A DNA stretch of 64,000 nucleotides, taken from NCBI GenBank assembly GCA_039030395.1, contig JBCCEF010000021.1, positions 23,776 to 87,775 of the forward strand. Direction: 5' to 3'. The translations under genes were made by a program, and so were the position numbers. Positions 48,767-55,230 of the stretch are shown one piece after another; within the stretch, counting starts at the first letter, position 1; every line of letters starts with the position of its first letter. The DNA comes from Acidobacteriota bacterium. Lineage in GTDB: Bacteria; Acidobacteriota; Thermoanaerobaculia; Multivoradales; JBCCEF01. The notes under the pieces were generated by a model. The model saw nothing but the letters and a program-made list of their open reading frames with translations, ran no database searches and had not been told where the DNA came from.

Positions 48767-48833
48767 GTGCGGCTCCCCGACGAGGGGCCAGGAAGCCGCA
48801 CCGGACAGGGCTAGCGGGATCAGCGCAGCCCTG
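48767..48833 (-). terminator. Double hairpin between precursor genes and enzyme genes
   Basis: Two stem-loops lie in the 130-base gap after the precursor genes: CAGGGCT/AGCCCTG (48806-48812/48827-48833, with an inner 3-bp GCG/CGC) and GTGCGGCT/AGCCGCAC (48767-48774/48794-48801, with inner CCCC/GGGG). No strong T-tract follows on the minus strand, so partial termination or mRNA stabilisation is more likely than a full stop. The usual outcome would be more precursor mRNA than enzyme mRNA. Confidence 0.5.
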
Positions 48834-48852
48834 CCTTGAAGGATCTTCTAAC

Positions 48853-49011
48853 CTAGAGCTGGTCGAAGGCTTCTTGATTCTCTGGCTCATAGGAGCTGTA
48901 GCAGGTGTTGCAGGTGCCACCGGCCACGGCGTCGAGATCTTCCGGATCGAGCTGCAGGTCCTGCAGAGTCTCGTCCATTCCGTCCTTGGTCTGGGAGGTG
49001 TTGTCAGCCAT
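48853..49011 (-). CDS. RiPP precursor peptide B (52 aa)
   Basis: Read directly from the minus strand: ATG 49011 to TAG 48855-48853. The leader (residues 1-30) is acidic and ends 'LQLDPEDLDAVAGG', a double-glycine-type junction as in leader-processed RiPPs. The proposed core is 'TCNTCYSSYEPENQEAFDQL'. It is a close paralogue of the peptide encoded 58 bases upstream: the segment from 'LQDLQLDPEDLDAVAGG' through 'TCNTCYSSYEPE' is identical, while the N-termini and the last residues differ. Cys-x-x-Cys-Tyr-Ser-Ser-Tyr offers Cys, Ser, Thr, Asn and Tyr as modification sites. The adjacent HExxH enzymes would be expected to beta-hydroxylate core residues. No dedicated peptidase-transporter is present within the window. 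Confidence 0.85.
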   Translation of the reverse strand: MADNTSQTKDGMDETLQDLQLDPEDLDAVAGGTCNTCYSSYEPENQEAFDQL

Positions 49012-49068
49012 TGATTTCTCCAGTCGGGATGTAGGGTTGTTGTGGGATCAACTCTGCGAGAACGAGAC

Positions 49069-49212
49069 TCAGGCGTCTTCTAGCTGGAGCTCGGGCTCGT
49101 AGGAGCTGTAGCAGGTGTTACAGGTGCCACCGGCCACGGCGTCGAGGTCTTCCGGATCGAGCTGCAGATCCTGCAGGGTTCCGTCCATCGCTTCCTTGCT
49201 CTTCTCAGCCAT
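49069..49212 (-). CDS. RiPP precursor peptide A (47 aa)
   Basis: First cistron of the operon: ATG 49212 (GGAGG seven bases upstream) to TGA 49071-49069. The leader 'MAEKSKEAMDGTLQDLQ' continues to '...LDAVAGG' and the proposed core is 'TCNTCYSSYEPELQLEDA'. From 'LQDLQ' to 'SSYEPE' it is identical to precursor B, even though the DNA differs at several third positions, so the core and the leader recognition segment are under selection at protein level. It lies ~56 bases after the predicted transcription start of a perfect-consensus promoter. Too short for most gene finders. Conservation, leader-like acidity, GG junction and flanking modification enzymes together support a RiPP precursor; the mature structure is unknown. 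Confidence 0.86.
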   Translation of the reverse strand: MAEKSKEAMDGTLQDLQLDPEDLDAVAGGTCNTCYSSYEPELQLEDA

Positions 49213-49247
49213 TGCGTCCTCCAATCGGGATACGGGTTTCTATGAGT

Positions 49248-49263
49248 CCATACATTTGTATGG
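49248..49263. promoter_or_regulatory. Palindrome at the 5' end of the RiPP transcript
   Basis: CCATAC-ATTT-GTATGG (plus strand), a perfect 6-bp inverted repeat with a 4-base loop, lies 5-20 bases downstream of the predicted transcription start (about 49268, minus strand). It could be an operator or a 5'-protective hairpin. Its match to any known regulator site is not evident. Confidence 0.5.
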
Positions 49264-49274
49264 TGTATTAATTT

Positions 49275-49303
49275 ATTATAATAAACTTGTTAGTAAATGT
49301 CAA
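49275..49303 (-). promoter_or_regulatory. Perfect-consensus sigma-70-type promoter for the RiPP operon
   Basis: On the minus strand, TTGACA (49303-49298), a 17-base spacer and TATAAT (49280-49275) match the housekeeping consensus exactly, in a very AT-rich ~100-base island (49230-49340). The predicted start near 49268 gives a ~56-base leader before precursor peptide A. Such a perfect promoter implies strong constitutive potential, probably with repression, and the palindrome just downstream is a candidate site. Confidence 0.85.
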
Positions 49304-49564
49304 CAATTTCTTATGCTCATATAGAGAGTATGGGATCAAATGTTTACAATTGGGGAAATTCTCTCGCTAGAGAGTCGAGTTCACGGTCAGGAGAGCGGCT
49401 TTGCCCCCGGCAATGGACGTCAGCCATGAGAACCAGCGAGAGGACCGTGATGAGACGCCCACCGTGAAGAGCTTCGTCAATCGCTCTGGAGCGATTGGCA
49501 GATTGGGGGTCATAGGGACTTCAGAAGTGCCACCTCGCCTCCGAGAAAACCGGGGCGGTTCAGG

Positions 49565-49879
49565 GTGTTCACCAGTCGCACCGAGGACGCGGCCGACCTG
49601 CTCGGCATCCGCTTTGTTGACCACCTCATCGTGGGAGAAGAGCGGACGGCTCCGTCGAGACGTGAGGCCGTACAGCCGCCACATGACTGGAGTGACCCTG
49701 GAGCACTCCCTGCGCTGCTTGCTGCCGAGTATCTCGGCCTCGCACCTGCGACCCTAGAGACAATGCGCTCTCGTGGCGGCGGGCCTCCCTTCGTCAAGCT
49801 CGGGAGGCGTGTCGTGTACCACCGGGAGGATCTCGATGCGTGGATGGATGAGCGAACTAGGGCCGATACCAGTGAATGA
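49565..49879 (+). CDS. RadC-like fragment joined to an excisionase-type HTH
   Basis: A 104-residue frame from GTG 49565. Residues ~4-25 ('RTEDAADLLGIRFVDHLIVG') resemble the C-terminal strand-helix end of RadC/JAB-domain proteins. From ~50 on, 'LPALLAAEYLGLAPATLETM' and 'GPPFVKLGRRVVYHREDLDAW' form a typical AlpA/Xis-type (MerR-like) HTH used by integrative elements. The RadC part lacks the upstream catalytic HSHPSG-like region, so this half is a remnant. The mixture, its position between the RiPP promoter region and a tRNA gene, and the lack of an integrase suggest a decayed mobile element. The HTH half may still be functional. Confidence 0.5.
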   Translation: MFTSRTEDAADLLGIRFVDHLIVGEERTAPSRREAVQPPHDWSDPGALPALLAAEYLGLAPATLETMRSRGGGPPFVKLGRRVVYHREDLDAWMDERTRADTSE

Positions 49880-50017
49880 CCGGCGGGGTAGCGGAGCCTA
49901 TTGAATCGTGGAAAAGCGCAAAGAGTTTGTCGACGCCATGGTGACGCAGCTGCGAGGTGCCGGCGAGTCCTTGATGTCGACTAGGATCACAAAATATTGA
50001 AAAGAAAAGAGATAATT

Positions 50018-50092
50018 TGGAGCCACCGAGCGGATTTGAACCGCTGACCTGCTGATTACGAATCAGCTGCTCTACCCCTGAGCTACGGTGGC
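50018..50092 (-). tRNA. tRNA-Thr (anticodon CGT)
   Basis: On the minus strand, GCCACCG at the 5' end pairs with CGGTGGC before a T discriminator and an encoded CCA. The D arm (GCTC...GAGC), the anticodon stem CTGAT/ATCAG around loop TTCGTAA (anticodon CGT) and the T arm with GGTTCAAATCC are all intact. It lies between the mobile-element remnant and msrA. Confidence 0.93.
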
Positions 50093-50251
50093 TTTGGGTG
50101 GGAGTGCGCGGTGGCTTTGGGAGAACCGGGTCCGCGCGGCTCGGGGATTTTAGGCGATGTCGGCGGCGGGTGCAATCGAGGCGCGGCTAGCCTGCCTTTC
50201 TCACCGGCGACCTACGGGCCCCGCTTCGGTCGCCGATGAGAAATCCAGGCT

Positions 50252-50902
<651 letters not shown>

Positions 50903-51226
50903 CGGTTTTCCTCGGGAGTCGGGATCGGCGGGTGCGTTGTTGCCGCGTTCCTGTCGGCGTGCTCCCTAGGAAACGTGGTCCGAGTCCCCGACATTCCCGG
51001 TCGGTGCCGGTTGCTGGAACTGGGCTCCGGCGGCCGGGCGGGGGCGGTTGGGCATTCGCGGGTGAAGCCGGTGGTTCCCTCGCCGTACAATGGAGCGGCC
51101 GGCGGAGTGACACCCCGGCGGAGAGCGGGATCGATGGCGGAAAAACTGGACAGCACTGGACAGCAGTAGCCCGGAGGTCGGAGGCCAAGACCACGACATC
51201 ATTGAACACATATTTGGAGGGGAATC
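50903..51226. other. 324-base divergent intergenic region
   Basis: Lies between msrA (leftward) and a small membrane-protein gene (rightward) and must hold both promoters, but no clear consensus is visible. A short direct repeat (ACTGGACAGC twice) occurs near 51148-51168. No open frame with protein-like composition and a ribosome site was found. Confidence 0.4.
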
Positions 51227-51670
51227 ATGCCTGACACCAAGACTCAAAATTATTCGAATCATGCCCGCTATGTACCGATGTATCACTTCGTGTTGACCGG
51301 GGCCTGGCTGGTGCTGCTGGCCTACCAGCTCTACAACTTGTGGCGCGCTCCGGGAGTGGTTACGGCGCTGGGTGTCGTAATGACGTTCGTCCTCTTGGGC
51401 GCTCTTCTCTATGCCCGCATCTTCGCCTTGGCGGCGCAGGATCGCTTGATCCGCCTGGAGGAACGCATGCGGCTCGATCGGGTGCTGCCGGCGGACCACA
51501 AGCTCCGCGGGCGGATCGACGAACTCACCGTCCAACAGCTCATCGGTTTGCGCTTTGCTTCGGACGAAGAACTCCCTGAGCTGGCCCATGCGGCCTTGAA
51601 CGAGGTTTTGAGCCAGAAGGCGATCAAGCAGCGCATCCAAAACTGGCGCCCCGATCACTGTCGGGTCTAG
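51227..51670 (+). CDS. DUF6526-like two-helix membrane protein
   Basis: 147 residues from ATG 51227 with GGAGGGG seven bases upstream. The protein starts 'QNYSNHARYVPMYHF' and has two hydrophobic helices (~20-38 and ~45-66), then a soluble tail with 'DRLIRLEERMRLDRVLPA', 'LTVQQLIGLRFASDEELPEL' and 'KAIKQRIQNWRPDHCRV'. This arrangement matches the family named DUF6526, common in Bacteroidota and Acidobacteriota and of unknown function. It precedes the TPR/SGNH gene by 29 bases and may be co-transcribed with it. Confidence 0.75.
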   Translation: MPDTKTQNYSNHARYVPMYHFVLTGAWLVLLAYQLYNLWRAPGVVTALGVVMTFVLLGALLYARIFALAAQDRLIRLEERMRLDRVLPADHKLRGRIDELTVQQLIGLRFASDEELPELAHAALNEVLSQKAIKQRIQNWRPDHCRV

Positions 51671-51699
51671 GGCGATGACGGCCGACGGAGGGCGACAGG

Positions 51700-54156
51700 T
51701 TGAGTTCTAAGGGGGCATCATCGCCTCGTCGATCCCTTTCCCGTCGGGGGCTGTCGCTGGCTTTCGGCCTCGGCCTCGCACTCGCTCTGCTGGTGGTTTT
51801 GGAGGGGGTATTGGCCCTGGCGGGGCTGGGTGGCGAGGAGGTGGGGGACGACCCCTTTGTCGGCTTCGCGCCGGGTAGCGACCTCTTCGAGCGGGTGCGT
51901 GACGACGACGGCCGCGCGTGGTGGTCCACCCGGCCCGCCAAGCTGGCTTTCTTCAATGCGCAGCGCTTTCCCGTCGACAAGGCCTCCGGCGCCTACCGGG
52001 TGTTCACCCTCGGTGGGTCGACCACCGCCGGCCGGCCCTACGATCACCATGTCGCTTTCGCCGCGTGGCTCGAACGTTTCTTGAAGGCCGCCGAGCCGCA
52101 GCGCGAATGGCAAGTCGTGAATGCCGGCGCTATCTCCTACGCCAGCTACCGGGTGGCGCTGTTGATGCGCGAACTGGCACGGTACGAGCCGGATCTGTTC
52201 GTGGTCTACACCGGTCACAACGAGTTTCTGGAGGAACGCAGCTACGCTGACTTGCGGCGCGCCAACACCTCCGTCCAGGGATTCCGGTCGTGGTTGGGTC
52301 GCCGGCGTTTCGCCACCCTTCTGCGGCGCGCGACGTCGCCGAAAGAGGCGGCGGAGGGCGACAAGATCACCCTCGGCGCCGAGGTCGAGACCAAGCTCGA
52401 TGGCTGGACCGGGCTCGAACGCTACCAACGGGACGAGGAACTGGAGCGGTCGGTGGTGGCTCATCTCGATGCCAACCTCGACCGCATGGTAGCCCTCGCC
52501 CGGCAGGCCGGGGCGGAGATTCTATTTGTCGACCCGGTGGAGAATCTGCGGGATTTCTCGCCCTTCAAGTCGCAGCCCGGACCCTCGGTCTCCGAGCCGG
52601 AGGAGCGGCGAGCCTTCGAGCAGTCGATGAATCGAGGCTTCGCCGCGCTCGCCGCGGATGATCGGTCGGCCGCCGAAGCCGCCTTCGAACAGGCCGTGGC
52701 TCTTGACCCCCGCTTCGCGGACGCTTGGTTCCGCCTTGGCCGGGCGCGCTTCGACGAACCACCCCTAGATCCGACAGGAGAAGCGTTGGTGCGCCGAGCA
52801 CTGCTCGAAGCGAAGGATCAGGACGTCGCCCCTCTCCGCGCTCTCGAAGCGATCCATCAGCAACTCGCGGTGGGCGCCGAACGCAACGGCGCGGGTTGGA
52901 TTCCTCTCCGGCGATTGATCGAGGAGGAGTCCCGCGAACGCTTCGGCCACGGCCTGCTGGGCAACGAGTTTTTGCTCGATCACGTGCATCCGGATCTGGA
53001 AGTCCACGCCCGCCTGGCGGCGGAGATTCAGCGGTGGATGGCGGACCGGGGACTGGTGCGGGACCTGCCGGAGGATGACCGGCGGGCGATTGTGGAAGCC
53101 TACGTCGCGACCATTGACCGCGAATATTACGCTCGGCGAGACCTGAACCTCGCCAAGGTTCTCGGCTGGGCCGGCAAATTGGCGGAGGCCGAGGCGCCCC
53201 TTCAGCGGGCGGCGGCCGTGCTGGAGGACGAGCCGGAGCTGCATCTCAATCTCGGCATCCTCTACCAGAAGACAGGACGTTTGGCGGCGGCGATGGAGCA
53301 GTTGCAAAGGGCCGCGGAACTCGCCCCGCAGCGGGCTGAGGGGTGGTTCAATCTCGGCGTCACCTTCGGACGTCTGGGACGCTCCGACGATGCCGTTCAG
53401 GCGCTGGAGGAGGCGATCCGCCTTCGACCGCAGTACGCCGAGGCGCATCAGAACCTCGGCGTGGTGCTGCGCGAGGCGGGGCGCCTCGAGGCCTCCCGGC
53501 AGGCTCTGGAACAGGCCCTGGCGCTACGGCCGAGGGCCGCCGAGATCTACCGCAGTCTGGCCCTGACCCATCGCCGCGGGGAGGACTGGCCGGCGGCGGA
53601 AGCGGCTCTCCGGGAGGCGCTGCGCTTGGCGCCGGACTTCCCGGCCCTGCGTACCGATCTCGCCGTGGCCCTGGCCCGCCAAGGACGCCTGGGAGAGGCC
53701 GGAGCCGTGCTCGACGAGGCGATCGAGACGGATCCCGATGATCCCGAAGCCTGGTACAACCGCGGCGTGCTCTTCGCCGAGACCGGCGATCGAGCGGCCG
53801 CCAAGGGCGCCTACGAGGAGGCCATCGCCGTCGACCCCGGTCACGCCCAGGCGCTCAACAATTTGGGCGTGATCCTGGCCTCCGAGGGACGCCTGCAGGA
53901 AGCGAGCGAGAGGCTGGTGGCGGCGATCGCCGCGGCGCCTGAGTTCGCCGACCCCTACTTCAATCTAGGCATTGCCTATGACCAGGCCGGAAACCCGAGC
54001 GAAGCGATCCGGGCGGTGGAGCGGGCGGTGGAGCTGTCGCCGGGGGAGAGGCGTTATCGTGTGGCGCTGAGCCTGCTCTACGCGGCCACCGGGCGCGAGA
54101 CGGAGGCCCGAGAGCAGCGCCAGGTGGCGAATCGGCTGGCGACTGAGTCCTTGTAG
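51700..54156 (+). CDS. SGNH/GDSL-hydrolase-like and TPR-repeat membrane-anchored protein
   Basis: 818 residues, apparently from TTG 51700 (GGAGGGCGACAGG upstream; no ATG in range). An N-terminal membrane anchor ('LSLAFGLGLALALLVVLEGVL') is followed by an SGNH-like domain (~90-430): 'VFTLGGSTTAGRP' nucleophile block, 'WQVVNAGAISYASYRVALLM', 'FVVYTGHNEFLEE' and 'HVHPDLEVHARLAA'. The catalytic Ser, Gly, Asn and Asp/His blocks are thus recognisable. From ~330 and again ~480-810 there are at least eight TPR units ('AAMEQLQRAAELAPQRAEGW' type). Large SGNH-TPR proteins of this type are frequent in Acidobacteriota and related phyla; substrate unknown, possibly acylated envelope polymers. Confidence 0.82.
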   Translation: MSSKGASSPRRSLSRRGLSLAFGLGLALALLVVLEGVLALAGLGGEEVGDDPFVGFAPGSDLFERVRDDDGRAWWSTRPAKLAFFNAQRFPVDKASGAYRVFTLGGSTTAGRPYDHHVAFAAWLERFLKAAEPQREWQVVNAGAISYASYRVALLMRELARYEPDLFVVYTGHNEFLEERSYADLRRANTSVQGFRSWLGRRRFATLLRRATSPKEAAEGDKITLGAEVETKLDGWTGLERYQRDEELERSVVAHLDANLDRMVALARQAGAEILFVDPVENLRDFSPFKSQPGPSVSEPEERRAFEQSMNRGFAALAADDRSAAEAAFEQAVALDPRFADAWFRLGRARFDEPPLDPTGEALVRRALLEAKDQDVAPLRALEAIHQQLAVGAERNGAGWIPLRRLIEEESRERFGHGLLGNEFLLDHVHPDLEVHARLAAEIQRWMADRGLVRDLPEDDRRAIVEAYVATIDREYYARRDLNLAKVLGWAGKLAEAEAPLQRAAAVLEDEPELHLNLGILYQKTGRLAAAMEQLQRAAELAPQRAEGWFNLGVTFGRLGRSDDAVQALEEAIRLRPQYAEAHQNLGVVLREAGRLEASRQALEQALALRPRAAEIYRSLALTHRRGEDWPAAEAALREALRLAPDFPALRTDLAVALARQGRLGEAGAVLDEAIETDPDDPEAWYNRGVLFAETGDRAAAKGAYEEAIAVDPGHAQALNNLGVILASEGRLQEASERLVAAIAAAPEFADPYFNLGIAYDQAGNPSEAIRAVERAVELSPGERRYRVALSLLYAATGRETEAREQRQVANRLATESL

Positions 54157-54382
54157 TTTCCATTGGCTCCAAGTCCAGAGCCACGGCCCAGAGTCAGGGA
54201 CCGGAATCGATGTGCTTCTGGTGTCAGGAGCTCCCGCATTCCGGCGTATGTCAAGTTGACTGATAAATAAAAATTTGGCAATGTATGCATGCTTTGACCC
54301 TAAGGGGTCAAGAGATGGCATGACCTTGAGGGCTGCCCGTTGGTGGCCCCTCGCCAACCCAACCGTTCCAAGGAGGTACGCG

Positions 54383-54736
54383 ATGAGAACTAGAAGTTGG
54401 ATGATCTTGTTTCTTGGTCTCTCCCTCGTTTTGACCGGCGCACTGGCCTTCGCCGGAGAGCAGCACTCTGGTGGAGCAGCCGTTCCCGCGGCTACCGACG
54501 GTGACGAACAACGCGGCACCTTGATTGAGCAGCAGCCGTCGCCGGGCAACCTGAAATCGGATGAGATCAAGGACTCCGAAACCAATCGCAGCAATCGCAA
54601 CACCTGCGCCTGGCTCCACGGGCAGTCGTGTCCGAGCTACGGAGCACGCACTTTCTGTCAGCACAATCAGTACGAGCCGGATGTCTGTGAGTGTGGCGGC
54701 TCGCCGCTGACCTGGGGCTGCGGCTACGGCTGGTGA
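54383..54736 (+). CDS. Small secreted Cys-rich protein
   Basis: 117 residues from ATG 54383 behind AAGGAGG. A clear signal peptide ('SWMILFLGLSLVLTGALAFA') is followed by a Gly/Pro/Ala spacer. The C-terminal ~45 residues contain six cysteines ('CAWLHGQSCPS', 'FCQHNQYEPDVCECGG', 'WGCGYGW'), likely forming three disulfides in an exported mini-domain. No known family is recognised; it is not obviously a toxin. Its 3' end overlaps the convergent thioesterase gene by 13 bases. The ~225-base upstream region is comparatively AT-rich around 54250-54290 and may hold its promoter. Confidence 0.65.
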   Translation: MRTRSWMILFLGLSLVLTGALAFAGEQHSGGAAVPAATDGDEQRGTLIEQQPSPGNLKSDEIKDSETNRSNRNTCAWLHGQSCPSYGARTFCQHNQYEPDVCECGGSPLTWGCGYGW

Positions 54737-55230
54737 CGCGGTCGGTCGCGGGCTGGGGGCGGCGCAGGACCGACTCCGGCCCGCGATCCTCTCTCGACTT
54801 TCAAGCCCTCGAGTTTCCGCCGCAGCTCCGCCGGAAGCTCTTCCTTCCCGAACCTTTCCAGGTCCATCCAGACGGTGACCACTCGACCTTCCACCGCCAG
54901 CTCACCGTTGCTCTTGTAGAGCCGAAAGCGCCAGGTGACGGAGGTGCGGCCGAGATCCAGAATGCGCGCTTCGGCCTCGATCTCGTCGCCGTAGGCGAGG
55001 GGCCGCCGGTAGTCCACCTCTAGGCGAACCGCCGGCAAGCCGCGCTTCTGCTCGTTGATGAGCTGCGCGTAGGGCAGCCCGAGATCGCGGCCGAAGGCTT
55101 CCTCCATCGCCACATGAAAGTAGTGGGGGATGCGCGGGTAGTAGACGATGCCCGCCGTATCCACGTCGCCAAAGCGCACCGTGAACCGGCTGCGTGGACC
55201 GACGTCTCCGGCCATCTCCCCGGCCCTCAC
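54724..55230 (-). CDS. Acyl-CoA thioesterase, 4HBT hot-dog fold
   Basis: 168 residues from GTG 55230, overlapping the upstream gene's stop as GTGA (ATG 55215 is an alternative). The hot-dog thioesterase signature is 'VRFGDVDTAGIVYYPRIPHY' with the catalytic Asp, then 'HVAMEEAFGRDLGLPYAQL' and 'LEVDYRRPLAYGDEIEAEA'. Members hydrolyse 4-hydroxybenzoyl-CoA and other aromatic or short acyl-CoAs. Translational coupling with an aromatic-acyl-CoA hydroxylase/reductase makes aryl-CoA products the probable substrate. The C-terminal ~20 residues are Pro/Arg-rich and dispensable-looking. Confidence 0.88.
   Translation of the reverse strand: MRAGEMAGDVGPRSRFTVRFGDVDTAGIVYYPRIPHYFHVAMEEAFGRDLGLPYAQLINEQKRGLPAVRLEVDYRRPLAYGDEIEAEARILDLGRTSVTWRFRLYKSNGELAVEGRVVTVWMDLERFGKEELPAELRRKLEGLKVERGSRAGVGPAPPPARDRPRHQP

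Noticed and set aside
50018-50092. Attachment-site direct repeat of the tRNA-Thr 3' end within the window
   Set aside because: I could not find a second copy of the tRNA 3' segment by reading the rest of the window, so no att pair is claimed.
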